In this document: one piece after another, positions 23,561-34,687 of the stretch
Layout: the number at the start of each line of letters is the position of its first letter
Position numbering within the stretch: position 1 is the first letter of the stretch
Assembly (NCBI GenBank): GCA_019096065.1
Contig: JAGUCH010000002.1
Span: forward strand, 9,188,501 to 9,252,500
DNA from: Paracyclopina nana
Taxonomy: Eukaryota > Arthropoda > Copepoda > Cyclopoida > Cyclopettidae
Direction of reading: 5' to 3'
DNA: 64,000 bases
Notes under the pieces: model-generated
What the model was told of the DNA's origin: nothing
Database searches by the model: none
Seen by the model: only the letters and a program-made list of their open reading frames with translations
Made by a program: the position numbers and the translations under genes

Positions 23561-26500
23561 AAAAACAGGTATCATTCTTTTGTCAATCGTCAAAATAGGA
23601 GAATAATAATGTATGCAAAAAAAAAGGAATAGCGTTTGCCCACGTGCCGTCTATGCAAATGGTGTCTGTCACCTGTTGCCCGTGTGAAATTCCGTGAAAT
23701 GGTGTATGCAAAGTGCGCATCAGCTCCGTTGATTCCTCCCGCGTAATTATTTGGGCAAAAGTTGAGGCTTTTTTCCGAGATTATGTCGGACGCGCGCATC
23801 TGTCGGTATTGAATTATGCGGGCAAAAAATTGAACATGGGGAGGACAAAGGCAGTTGTGCTGTAGCAACTAAAAAAGGGGATGTGAGCCCCCTCCAACGC
23901 CGCCGCCGCCGCGTCGCTCTATTGCCATTAGTCAAAGCCATTTTGATCGGCTTCATATCGAAGAGGAGAGCATGAGGGTCCCTCCACTTTCCCACGACGG
24001 CACAATGCATTTTTTGGGTAGCCATAGTGATTACAACCAGATGCAACAGGAGAACAATGTGGGTGTGCAACGGTCCTCCGCTAAAAAATCGAGTCCTCAG
24101 CGAACAACGCGCGACCTGGGAAAAAGTGTCATCACGGCCGGCCATTGGTCACATGTAGTAATGGCGTCCCCGCTAGCTTTTTTATAATCTTAACCGGCTA
24201 ATGTTGGAGGGGGAGTAGGACAAAAGGCCACCGTTCGTTTTTTCCCATGCCATTGCATTGTGAGCCCCGTCTTTGGCTGTTGTTGGGAGAAACTCGGCTA
24301 TGGCAGCAGCATCATCATCCAATCCTGGTCAACAACGCGTTGCAACTACGTTGATGATGATCAGTTTTGCCTGCGCGCTCGAAATAGAAGCATCTTGAGC
24401 CAAGCTACTAAGTTTTGAGCCCGAGGCGTCTCGTGCAGGTGGAATCGGCCAGGTAAACGACGTCGTCGGCGACGACGACGACGACAGACACCTATGCGAG
24501 GGAGGGCCTCGAAGCAACGGTCAAGCCTGATGTAGTAGGTGGACGCGGAGAGCTCGACGGAAGATCTGACTGACGCAGGTTCAAAGCCCGACAAGCTCGC
24601 GCTCCAGCCCCACTAACTTGAGGTGTCAGCGGCAGTTGAGCGAGGCTACCGTAGCCTCCGGACGTTCCTCGTCTTTTGCTACAAGAATGGCGCACGACAT
24701 CTACTGCTGCTTCTCGCCTACAGGTAAGCCCAGGTGCTTTCTAAAAAATGCCCGGATACCTGACGTCTCATAGCCGTTTGCACTCGCGCACTCCCCCACA
24801 CAAAGTTGCGGCAGCAGCATTCCGAGAAAGCCGCCTACAACATCATAATTCGTCACCCGGGCTATTTTCACGCCTTCGAACAAACTAGCTAAAGAAGCAT
24901 CCTTTGCCGATGTAGGCCGCGACAGGAGTAAATATCGCTGCACACCTTGATGGCAACTGTTCAAGCCTGAGCGAAAAAAATCAGCTATTCCCCGAACTAA
25001 AGGTCGCGGCGCTTGATGACAGTCAATGCTGCTGCTGCGGCTCCGTTGTGCGCATGTAGTGTCAGGCTAGATCTTTGTCTCCCAGCCTTTTTTGCACTCC
25101 TCGCGAATCTTGCGCCGATGATATTTTGCGCACTCGAGATGTTGCGCGCGCGAAAAGGTGGAACAAAGAAGTAGCAGCAGCACTCCTACCAGCTAGGTAC
25201 CCATTATAAAGCATGGGCTCAACGGGCTCCTCATGGCTTTGTTGTCCTCCTCCACCAAGTCGAGCTGCTTGAGCCTGCGCTGCAGCGGCTCCTGTTAGTA
25301 GTTGGGGGTGTATGTACACGTAGACGAGCCAAAGTAGCGGGCGGGTCAAGTCTCCAGGTACAAAGATAGCACAGCCAACCTGCTGCTATTTCGGGGGTTT
25401 CTCGTCAAGAATGCATTCAGGTAGCTCCATGCTACACATACACACACTTGTTGTCCACAACCAACGAGAGCTCTTTTTTACCTTGCTCCATTTTCCTCCG
25501 TTTGCTCTCAATTAGGCGCAGTGGTACGAAGCGGGAATTTTTTTCTGTTTTTCCATGATGATGTCCAATTATCCTCAGGCCCCATAATGGAGCGAGGCAG
25601 GCTTATAGGAAAATCAAGTTGTGTGTTCGTAAAGCAATCGCCGACTCAAATAATTGATTCGTAGAGCAGCAGGATGATTGTTCTTTAATGCTAAAAGGTT
25701 GAACTATGTTAACCGAGTGCATTTTTCAAAGTGCAAGCGGATGAGAACATTATTGAGTTTGCGCTGAAAAACTGCGCTTTTAAAGCACTTGGGATTACTC
25801 GAATGGGCAATAAACGGTTATTTGCCTCGGGCCAGTCAATGATGATGCGAAGAAAACTACTGCATATATACTGTACTGTTCACCTGGTTTAGGCAGCTTC
25901 TGCAGAAACGCTTTAATCAAATTGAAGGGCCTCGAATTTTGAAAGCCCACGCTCAATTCCGAGAGGAAGCTGCGGCATAGCATAAAAAATTTCTGTTGAC
26001 CTTAAATACCTAATGGAACTTTCCCCTGAAAAGCACATTCTTGTTAGTACCGAGCGATCTTTTTCAAGAGTACTTTGCGATGACTGCATTATTATAGGAC
26101 TCTTGACCACATAACCTCGAAGCAGCCTTTTTTGTGAAAGGATTCCTGCTACTTTTTCTCGCGGCTGTCATCGCACCCACGCAAAGAATCCTACCCTTGC
26201 TATCTTGCACAACAACAGCAGCAGCAGCAGTAGCAGTCTGAGAGAAAGGCCTTAGCTAGCCTTGGCGAAGGCCGACCCACGCTCCTCTCTCTCCACCGCG
26301 GTGCCTATAAAGAACATGGCATGTGGAAAGGCCTACCGTAGTTGCTTTCGACTCTTTAACAGGCTGGTTGACTGTTGTTGCTGAAGCAATATTTCCAACT
26401 TATCTGCTGGCTGACTTGCTGTGCAAGTCTCGAGGATACTTTCGGAAATAAAACTACCTTAACCCCTTCATTTTGCGCTGCTATTAGGTACACATACAAG

Positions 26501-26588
26501 TCAATGTCAATTAACTTCCAAAAAAGCTACTTGAGAAGTAATAGCCCTTTTTATCAGATTGCAGCCATGTCTGCGACCACTCCCACCT
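23561..26588. other. 3-kb noncoding region upstream of zinc-finger gene
   Basis: Contains no frame with recognisable domains; open stretches on the minus strand between 23.6 and 25.3 kb look compositional. The segment 24.3-25.4 kb is richer in GC than other intergenic DNA, with short GAC and CAG trinucleotide runs (for example 24461-24480 and 26215-26235). A TATA-like TATAAAG at 26306-26312 is a candidate core promoter for the downstream zinc-finger gene. The length and composition would fit a developmental regulatory region. Confidence 0.4.
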
Positions 26589-28748
26589 ATGATGGCCACG
26601 CCCGCGGCCACACCTTCCATGGGGGGCTCCCCGCCCCCCAATGGGATTGCAAAGTGTAGATCACTTCAGCAGCGCAAACGGAAACGTCTCAATGCAGTCC
26701 TGGACAAGATCACCAACCACATACAGACGAGTAGCACCTCAGCAAGTAGACCGAGCAACGGCAATAACTTCAATGACAATAATGACAATAAAGTAAGCGA
26801 GCTACGCAGCACAATGTTCGGCCGGACCGAACGACCTTCAGCCGAGGCCGACCATGCCAAGGTCAGGGCTGGCCCCACCATGATGAGCACCGCTGGACGA
26901 AAATTGAGCAGTGCAGCCCTCCGACGAGAGCTATGGAGAGACAATCAACAGCAGTCGGTCGAGGACCAGTCGGGAGGCGTGTCCAAAACGGCCGCAGCGG
27001 CCTCCACGACCTCCTCAGTCACCGCACCTGCTGGCGAACATGTCTTCAAATTCGACTCCTTTGATAGGGAGAAGTACTTCTCCTCCAGAGGACCCGTCAC
27101 CGACAACGCTGCCCAGCAGCCGCCCACCTTGCTGGCCCCATCGGGCCACAACGTCCTCACGGTGGAGGAGGTCCAGCAAGAGGACATATTTTCCCCGGCC
27201 TCCGGCCGCTCCCCACATTCCTCCATGTCGTCCCCGCAGGTGAGCATGGACTCACCCCGCATCTGCTTCTCGCCTCTTCGCATCAAGGACTCGATTGACG
27301 AGGCCGAAGAAGGGCCCGTGAGTGGCATGATCCAGCACCTGCCCAAGCTCAGTGTCCGTGGCTGTGAGAGTCCCCTGCCAAGACAGGCCACAAATGCAGC
27401 CTCCACGCACTGGCTGATGCCAGGTGGCCTCGGCAGCCGCCCCATCTCGCCCAACCCTTCCCTCAGCCCTACCACGCCCATATCACCGTCAACCACGCCC
27501 CTGCACACGCTTCGCACTCTCCCCGCCTATCTGACTGAGGTCTACAGACGGCGGTGTCTTTCCGAAACCGACCTCACTCACAACTGGCCGGAAGATCTCA
27601 AGCGAGGCCGCGGTGGCGGCGGGCCCCCGGGGGCTCCTCACGCGGCCTTGCCGCCATCTCAGCTAGCCCAAAATAGCCATCACCCGGCCATGCTCAAATC
27701 ATTTCCCGTTGCGGCGGGCGACCACCTCCCGAGCAAGGCGGGCTCTTTGGAGTCGGAAACGTCCTCGACGACGCAGGAATCGCCCCTGGACCTCAGCGTG
27801 AGGAGCAGCGTGAGCAGCACCACGAGCAGCGCGCCCCCGCTCAAGAGCTGCTTCGCGGCCAGCATGGATAGCATCCAGACCACCAATTCTGCGACCGGAC
27901 GCAGAGCTCCCTACCTGACCGGCAAAGGCCGTTCGAGGTCCTCCACCAGTCGGAGCACCGACAGGGAACGCTACCCCGATCGCCTCTCCTTGGACAGGTT
28001 GGACGTCGTGGAGGCCGCGGGCTCGGGAGGCGCTTCCTCCGGCGGAGACGTGGCCTACGTCTGCCCCATTTGCGGCCAAATGTTCTCTCTCCATGACAGG
28101 CTGGCCAAGCATATGGCCTCTCGGCACAAGTCGAGGTCCACGGACAGTGGGTCGAAAGCGTACAACTGCGACGTGTGCCATCGGAGCTTTGCGAGGTCGG
28201 ACATGCTCACGCGTCACATGAGGCTGCACACCGGCATCAAGCCCTACACTTGCCGCGTTTGCGGCCAAGTCTTTTCAAGATCGGACCACTTGTCCACCCA
28301 CCAGAGAACGCATACCGGTGAAAAGCCATACAGGTGCCCATCGTGCCCCTACGCGGCCTGTCGCCGAGACATGATCACTAGGTACTATTCTTGCACGTTT
28401 ACTATACTTATAGGAACTAGGATGTATGTAATTATGATTTATTACAGACACATGCGAACGCATACCCGTTACGAGCTTCAAGAGTCGACTAGCATAGAAG
28501 AGGCCGGCGGTGACGAAGTGGCCGATTCCCCGCGTCCAGGGTCCCTGGGATCGGGGGCAGGCCCCTCTCGGTCCATATCGAGCGAAAGCGCCGATGTGCC
28601 CATGCCCAACCACCCGCCCCCACCGCCGCCGCCGCCGCCGTCATCTGTAGCAGCCAGGCAAAGCAAACCCGACAGTCCCATGGATACGGAGGAAGAAGAG
28701 CAAACGTTCCCAAGGCAAACAATGGACGAAAAAACTGCGGTCGAATGA
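26589..28748 (+). CDS. C2H2 zinc-finger transcription factor with CtBP motif
   Basis: Two exons (26589-28381, 28448-28748) give 697 residues. Near the N-terminus is a basic conserved-looking [13 protein letters not shown] segment. A long Ser/Pro-rich region follows, with PLDLS (about residue 399), the classic binding motif for the corepressor CtBP. Four C2H2 fingers lie at about 490-597: [51 protein letters not shown] and [17 protein letters not shown]. TGxKPY linkers join the last three. A proline run and an acidic tail close the protein. It is probably a nuclear repressor; I do not recognise the orthologue. The 66-bp intron falls inside finger 4, is a multiple of three and has no stop. I chose the first in-frame ATG; an out-of-frame ATG lies 22 bp upstream. 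Confidence 0.85.
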   Translation: MMATPAATPSMGGSPPPNGIAKCRSLQQRKRKRLNAVLDKITNHIQTSSTSASRPSNGNNFNDNNDNKVSELRSTMFGRTERPSAEADHAKVRAGPTMMSTAGRKLSSAALRRELWRDNQQQSVEDQSGGVSKTAAAASTTSSVTAPAGEHVFKFDSFDREKYFSSRGPVTDNAAQQPPTLLAPSGHNVLTVEEVQQEDIFSPASGRSPHSSMSSPQVSMDSPRICFSPLRIKDSIDEAEEGPVSGMIQHLPKLSVRGCESPLPRQATNAASTHWLMPGGLGSRPISPNPSLSPTTPISPSTTPLHTLRTLPAYLTEVYRRRCLSETDLTHNWPEDLKRGRGGGGPPGAPHAALPPSQLAQNSHHPAMLKSFPVAAGDHLPSKAGSLESETSSTTQESPLDLSVRSSVSSTTSSAPPLKSCFAASMDSIQTTNSATGRRAPYLTGKGRSRSSTSRSTDRERYPDRLSLDRLDVVEAAGSGGASSGGDVAYVCPICGQMFSLHDRLAKHMASRHKSRSTDSGSKAYNCDVCHRSFARSDMLTRHMRLHTGIKPYTCRVCGQVFSRSDHLSTHQRTHTGEKPYRCPSCPYAACRRDMITRYYSCTFTILIGTRMYVIMIYYRHMRTHTRYELQESTSIEEAGGDEVADSPRPGSLGSGAGPSRSISSESADVPMPNHPPPPPPPPPSSVAARQSKPDSPMDTEEEEQTFPRQTMDEKTAVE

Positions 28749-29587
28749 CGGCAGATTTTGTGATGACCTGATGATCTCTAAATGGAAATTCGCTCACCAC
28801 TTCATGACACCCCTGATCTGCACTCTCCCCACGCGATGCTAATTTCTTTCTTTTTCTATGTTCTCCATCTGTTTAAGTTGTGATGTGTATTGAAACCAGA
28901 CCCCGGTGAATAAGGTGAAAAAAGTTGCTCATATTCAAGATTACATGAAACTGGTTGTTTTAATCCGGTGACGACTTCTCATTGTTTCCTTTTTATCATG
29001 TATCCAAGCGGGAGGCCAGGCCACCAACATTGTAATAAAATACTATACTATCCCTCCTGATCATCATCCAAAATGCTGTGATTTGTTTCAGCGTTTCTTC
29101 TCGGGGCTGCTTGTGGCGCCTCAGTCTCCCTATATCAGTATAATCGATTGTGAACTTGATCCCAATGCCATTTCTTACAAAATATAGTATATACTATATA
29201 ATTCAACCGAATTTGCTCTTATTTAATTGTCAACCTGCTGGCTTGCCTGAATGATTACTTTTAAGCACATGCGTATATAGGAAGCCGTAGGAAAAAGTGC
29301 ACGTCTATTCGGCGATTTTGAAAGTAGCGCTGACTCGTGATGTTTTTCGCTCGGTGGATTTGTTTTTCAAGCAGGCGGAAAAGGCAAAACTTTTCCCGAA
29401 ATTTGACCATATTTTCTACAAATAATACTGGTTTTTGAGCCTGCATACTATATGCTAGAGTGTATTAAAGGTATGCCAAGAGTAGTCTCGAAAAACTTAC
29501 TGCCTACATCAGATCAGTAAATTAATCGATAAGTAGATTGTTCTAAAAACTCAGTTTCAAAAAAACTGATCTGCCCATTTTTGTTCC
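28749..29587. other. Intergenic, no gene seen
   Basis: Probably the 3' UTR of the zinc-finger gene, with AATAAA-like sites near 29034, followed by AT-rich sequence without coding potential. Confidence 0.5.
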
Positions 29588-30016
29588 ATTCACATAAGTA
29601 TCATAACAATAACATTGATGTAGGGCGATCCCAGCGGCCTTTATGGGCAACATTTGTGATTTTCAGCTGACACTGCTCGAGCAAAAAAACTGAGTTAGCG
29701 CATTTTTGCGACTCGTAAAGTAGTTCGAAATAAAGACCCAAGCACATAAGAGTTATCAATTTTTGTGAAGGATTACTTTATGACGGTAAAATAAAATGGT
29801 TTTAAATCTATTGTACCCAAAAAACTTAAAACATCAAGACGTTAGAGTCCTGAAGCTATGCATTTGTAAAAACAAAGTAACCATTTACTATAGCTATTTG
29901 CCCTAAATAAAGTGGCTCGACTAATGCATACAAAATGTGATTTTGAACTCGGCTCACAAGTGTTTCTTCAAAAAACTCGGTAGATGGAGTGTCTTTGTTA
30001 TGATGCTGCTGTCTAT
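29588..30016 (+). repeat. 430-bp dispersed repeat, copy 1
   Basis: Nearly identical to 47042-47472 in Dcr-1 intron 3, with only a handful of differences over about 430 bp. The first and last about 35 bp are loosely inverted relative to each other (ATCATAACAA near both ends), which suggests a nonautonomous DNA element. A clear target duplication was not found. Confidence 0.9.
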
Positions 30017-30454
30017 TGTTTATTACTATTAGCCAGATAAGTGTATATTAACGTCTTTGACCAAACCTCACCCAAACCGCACCAAACCGCACCAACCAGC
30101 AATATACCCCTCCAACCATTACAAACCCGTAATAAACTAAAATAAGCCAACAGGATATTCTCATATTGCCAGAAAAATAGCAGGAAAGGTAAAAAAAGCT
30201 AAGGAAGCGCTCAACATTAAAAGTAAAGCAGCTCAATGTTGAGTAAAAAACTAGTTTTCGATGGCTATTTTCTCCCAACAATAAACAATAAAAAAACTGT
30301 TGTTTCGCTTGATAAAAATTTGTTCTGCAGAACTGCAATGCAAACTTGACCTCAGTTGACCTCTTAGTGTGAATTCACACTTGTCAGTGAGCTATCAAAA
30401 GAGAAACTAATCAAACAGAGAGGAAAAAAACGGGTGAACTTTTTATGTTTGAAA

Positions 30455-30615
30455 GTGAAGTAATTTTAATTTAGACATGCCAAGTTATTTTATGTTAGAC
30501 AATGTGTATGCTTTAGTTTAGACACCTTTTGGCATAGTTGGATTTTGTTAAAAAGTCGAGATATTTTAATTTAGGCACCTTTTCACGTAGCACTTTTAGC
30601 ATAGACAAATTTTAT
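30455..30615. repeat. Single arm of the TTTAGACAC foldback family
   Basis: Carries TTTAGTTTAGACACCTTTTGGCAT-type units like the left arm of the element at 32608-33262, but no inverted partner arm is seen nearby. It is either a solo arm or a decayed copy. Confidence 0.65.
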
Positions 30616-31082
30616 TGACTGGTATAGGGAACAAAAGACAAAAAAAAAATGCAATAGATGGTGCGGAATTTTTGGTTGTTTGGCGTGCGAGTAAGTGTGC
30701 GTACACAGTGTTCCTGGTGAGGTTTTAACCTAAACTTTCTCAACCAACTTTATATTATACATTTTCTGAAAGCTGTTGATGAGGGCATTCCAATGGTGTA
30801 AACCATAAAATCCCCTGTCGTAGCTTCCCATAACATACGAGTTTAAAAAACCGCTAGCGCTCTCATTTTGCAAGGTAGAGAAAAAATGCGCTTCAATTCC
30901 TCCCTCTAAAATCGGAAAGTGAACATATTATATTTTATAAACATTTTTGATATCTGGCATGGTTTCGAAGTAACTGCACAATGCTAAATGACAACCCTTT
31001 CTCATCTTCCACATGACAGTTATAACAAAAGTACATTGTAACTTAAGAATTACGTCCAAATTCGATATTTTGTATAATATCT

Positions 31083-31272
31083 ATTTATATATGTAAACAA
31101 TTTATAAAACAAGCTAATAAAATAGCTGAGCAAATTTTGTAAAGTAAAAATCGAGTGGCAACTTTGCGGGCTCGAGCTTGCGAGAGCCAAGTGATGCTAC
31201 GAGATTTTTACTTTTCAAAATGAGCTCATATTTTTTTTAAACCTGTTTTATAATTTGTTTACATATATAAAT
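31083..31272. mobile_element. Short palindromic MITE / stem-loop repeat
   Basis: Arms of about 75 bp are inverted copies of each other. They start ATTTATATATGTAAACAA and end with the reverse complement, and inner parts such as AGTAAAAATC also pair. The loop has its own small hairpin (GGGCTCGAGCTTGCGAGAGCC region). The transcript would fold into one long hairpin. No target duplication could be fixed. Confidence 0.7.
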
Positions 31273-31578
31273 GATTTCATATGATGGACCATTATTTGCA
31301 AATGGTAATGAAGTTACCAGACCAGGCAATCTCAACTTAACATCTGATCCATTACTTTGAGGGCTAGGGTTGAGAGGCCCTCAGTAGGGCAAGAGTAGTT
31401 GAAAGCGTGAATCAATCAATTAAAAATTGTGCATTTTGAATTTGGCACTTTTTGGAGCTAAAAGATGCGATAGATCAAGGTTTTTCTGGTGTCTCTGTAG
31501 AGACTCTACTCCTCTGCAAAGCTTAGCTCAGCTTAGAAGAAGAATAAAATGGAATTCTAACAACAATTTTTTCTATCT

Positions 31579-31651
31579 GTATAGGTAGCTCAGTCAGTAG
31601 AGCGTCGGGCTCCTAATCTAGATGATCAGGGTTCGATCCCCGTGCAAGGCA
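31579..31651 (+). ncRNA. tRNA-like sequence (pseudo-tRNA or SINE head)
   Basis: A good Pol III A box (TAGCTCAGTCAGTAGAG from 31586) and B box (GGTTCGATCCC, 31630-31640) are correctly spaced. The anticodon loop CTCCTAA would read CCT (Arg). The acceptor stem does not pair and the anticodon and T stems contain mismatches, so a functional tRNA is unlikely. Confidence 0.55.
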
Positions 31652-32607
31652 TTTTTTCTCCTTTTTTCTGCAATGGGATTTACTTCTTGGACAATATCTG
31701 GTCAAACAGAGGAGCAACACACCTTATAAAATACTTTATAATGTGTGTCACTTGATAAAGTAAAACGTCAGAGCCTTTATATATGTGTAGTTATATGAAC
31801 TGAGACAAATTGGTAAACTGAATTATACATGCGAAAATTACTTTCCATCATATAAAATAAACAAGAATCTGAGGTTACTCCTAATGCCATCTTTTTTACC
31901 TTATTCCGAAAAATGCAACTACACCGTGAGCAAAGCCCAATTGCGAAAAAATAGTGCTTCTGACAAAAAGTAAACAAAATGTTTTTTGGATTTGTTGGGA
32001 ACAAAATGACAAAGTAAGTACTCATTTTCAGCTTGTAACTCTACAATTGATTCAAGAAACAGATTGGTACCATTTTGAGTAAGATTCATGAAAGTCAAGG
32101 AATTTTGGATCATATCCAGACCTGAGCATGATGGATCAAATCAGAAGAAATAGCCTTACTTTTTGTGGCTCTGCTCTGTGTGAGTTTAAAACAAACAAGT
32201 TCATCTGGCGTGGATTCAATAAAAATGGCCAATTTTTTAACAAATTAGCCATTACTTGTAATAAGTGGAGGAAAAAGAATTTTCTGGTAATTATGATTGC
32301 TATCCTATAGTAGTTGTACTGGCATGGAAAAATTGGGAAAACGCAAGCCTTAAAGTAGCAATTTAGCAAATAGTTCTTGCAAAAATTGGCAAAATCTTTG
32401 ATTCTTAATGATGAAAAATAGGTGTTCAGTATGAGTGAACAGCTTAAAATGATGAGCAGTGTTTGTTTCTTCTGTGAAACCAATTCAGCATTAAATCAGA
32501 ACAGAGATTATGAATACTTTTAGTAATTGCCTCCCAACGCACAGCAGAGCGCAACCAACCAAAATTTATGCCTCTCACCACCAGCCTGAATATGCCTCTT
32601 CCATTAT
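31652..32607. other. Intergenic, no gene seen
   Basis: AT-rich sequence with only short frames and no recognisable motif. Confidence 0.5.
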
Positions 32608-33262
32608 CACCCTCTTTTGGCACTCTATTCTTAGATTAGACACAAATCAGTGACTGGTACGTTTTAGGTAACACACCTTTCAGTACAGTACTTTTAGTTT
32701 AGACACATCAAGACAATTTAGGTTACAAATTGTACAAATTTTGGTTCAATACTTTTTGCTTAGACACACCAAGATGTTTTAGTTTAGACACATTTTGGCA
32801 TAGTACTGTAAGCTTAGACAAACCAAGATGTTTTAGGTTAGACACCTTTTGGCATGCTACCCTTACAACATACTATGTCAAGGAATGTTTTGCCAAGCAC
32901 ATCTGGCCTTTGCAAAGGCAGCTAGGACAACAGAGAATTTGCCTGAATGTTTCATGGGCTTTAATTAAGGCCAGTTTTGCATCGTTCTGCTGCTGTGCAA
33001 ATGAAGTAGGCTGAAATGATTTATCTATTTTTTCTCATTTACAGCCTCCACTTTCATGGAATTCTTGGCCTTTGCTATTTGCCAAAAGGTGTCTAACCTA
33101 AAAAATCTTGGTGTATCTAAGCTAAAAGTACTGTACCAAAAGTTGATGAACCTAAAACGTCTTGGTGTGTCTAAACTAAAAGTACTGTACCAAAAGATGG
33201 CTAACCTAAAATGTTCCTGTCACAAAATTGGTGTCTTCTTAAAAAGGGTTATGCCAAAACCC
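32608..33262. mobile_element. Foldback-type element with TTTAGACACACCAAGATG arrays
   Basis: The left arm (about 32608-32870) has degenerate units of the form TTTAGTTTAGACACACCAAG...TTTTGGCATAGTACT. The right arm (about 33080-33262) has the same units inverted (AGTACTGTACCAAAAG...CTTGGTGTGTCTAAACTAAA). Specific outer-arm sequence also pairs: the CAGTACAGTACTTTTAGTTT region pairs with ACTAAAAGTACTGTACC. A 200-bp nonrepetitive spacer lies between. Ends are approximate and no target duplication was identified. Confidence 0.75.
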
Positions 33263-33384
33263 AACCAGACAAACTGAAAAATATTACTAAGTTAATACTG
33301 GGTTCAAAATGAGTTGTATATGGCATTACTACTGAGAAACGTGTAATGCTTTGAATAAACATATGCTTTGCCAAATGCTGATTT

Positions 33385-33482
33385 TATTGTACTTTTGACT
33401 TCCTGGCAATTACTCTTTTACACAACTAACCCTTTTCCTGCTCGCCATAGTTGTAGGATCTTGGGAAGTCCAGGATCCAATA
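33385..33482 (+). repeat. 5' LTR, internally deleted
   Basis: 98 bp, against 227 bp in the 3' LTR. The shared outer parts are almost identical. A 129-bp internal stretch, equivalent to 40640-40768, is absent, and a 3-bp GCT repeat lies at the deletion edges. The missing part contains the TATA box and the polyadenylation signal seen in the 3' LTR. Confidence 0.93.
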
Positions 33483-33592
33483 TTGGTGGCATCTGACTTT
33501 TCGGCCTCACGTCCTCGTTTTTAACCTGGGGGAGGGACTCTGCCCTTTTTGCTTGCTTGCAAAAGAGCAGACTTTGCGCCGGAATATAGTCA

Positions 33593-34687
33593 GTGTATAT
33601 GCCTGGCTCAGGACGAGTTGCAGGTGAAGAAGACGTACCAGTGGAGTCTGGTAATCAAGAGGAGCCTGCGGGCAATTTGGATCAATTGGGCAGTCACAGC
33701 ACTACTGCCATGGCCAACAGGGCAATCAAGGCAATCAATTTGCCTGAGTTTTCTGGAGACCGATCGACGGACAAGCTTGGACCTCGAGCCTGGGTGACAC
33801 GCATAGATCACCTGCGTACAATTGTCAATCAAGGGGCTGCTGCTGCTGAACAACCCCGCTGGAGTGATGAAGCCACTGCAAGTTATGCAGCTTTGGCCTT
33901 GAAAGGCAAAGCAGGTCAGTGGTATAATATTTTGGCTGAGGAGAAGCGGACGCCCTCCACTTGGGAGGGGCCTAATGGATTGAAGAAGATTTTTCTTGCT
34001 CGTTTCCACCATGTGTGTACCTTGGCTGAAGAATCGGCAATTGAAGACTCCTTGGTACAGGAGCCTAATGAGACGGTCAAGGACTTCTTTGATAGGGTCA
34101 AAACTGGGACCCTGACCTTAATGGAGAACTTTGCACCTTTGGAGAACACCCCCACCACTCTGGTTGCCGCGGGAAAACTGCCAGAGGTCCAGGAATTGGC
34201 GAAGAATGAGGCCTACCAATTTATGGTGAAGCGCCGATTTGTACATGGGCTCATCAAGACCATCAAGTCGCAGGTTGTGGTCCAAGAATACACCAAGTTG
34301 GAAGATATAGTTGGCTTCGCATCAAGAGTGGAAGCTTCATTTTCCAATGACAAGAAGGCTTCAGTACCACCACCAGAGGTTAATGCCATCAAGATTCAAG
34401 ATAAGGAAGATCAACCGGCCCAACCCAAGAATCAAGAAAGCCTCGAAAATACAGTGGAGAAATTCATTGACCTTGTCAAAGGTCGCCTTGGGGAACGCAG
34501 ACCACCTAGGACCTCCCAGGGTAATCGCCTTAAATGCTGGTATTGCGACATTCCAGGCCACCGAGAGACGGAGTGTTTCAGCAAGAAAAGAGATCAGAAG
34601 AACAATCTATATAAACCCAAGCCTGGAAGCAAGAGGGCCAGCGAAGGGAAGCAAGCTCATGAAGTTCAAGGTGATTTAAACTGGTAG
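33593..34687 (+). CDS. gag: gag polyprotein of LTR element
   Basis: An open frame of up to 364 codons (first ATG near 33599) encodes a retrotransposon Gag. The capsid-like region includes a segment around GKAGQWYNILAEE. Near residue 318 is one CCHC zinc knuckle with C-x2-C-x4-H-x4-C spacing (CWYCDIPGHRETEC), which binds genomic RNA during packaging. The tail is basic. It ends in TAG at 34685-34687, and pol follows in a different frame, so normal expression would need ribosomal frameshifting. No internal break is seen. Confidence 0.9.
   Translation: MYMPGSGRVAGEEDVPVESGNQEEPAGNLDQLGSHSTTAMANRAIKAINLPEFSGDRSTDKLGPRAWVTRIDHLRTIVNQGAAAAEQPRWSDEATASYAALALKGKAGQWYNILAEEKRTPSTWEGPNGLKKIFLARFHHVCTLAEESAIEDSLVQEPNETVKDFFDRVKTGTLTLMENFAPLENTPTTLVAAGKLPEVQELAKNEAYQFMVKRRFVHGLIKTIKSQVVVQEYTKLEDIVGFASRVEASFSNDKKASVPPPEVNAIKIQDKEDQPAQPKNQESLENTVEKFIDLVKGRLGERRPPRTSQGNRLKCWYCDIPGHRETECFSKKRDQKNNLYKPKPGSKRASEGKQAHEVQGDLNW

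Noticed and set aside
23747..25349. Several minus-strand frames of 60-130 codons upstream of the zinc-finger gene
   Set aside because: Low-complexity compositional frames without domains or splice support.
27699..28268. 189-codon frame antisense to the zinc-finger exon
   Set aside because: A GC-rich shadow of the coding strand; the sense frame has four recognisable fingers.
31579..31651. Functional tRNA-Arg(CCT)
   Set aside because: Acceptor, anticodon and T stems contain mismatches; only the promoter boxes are good.
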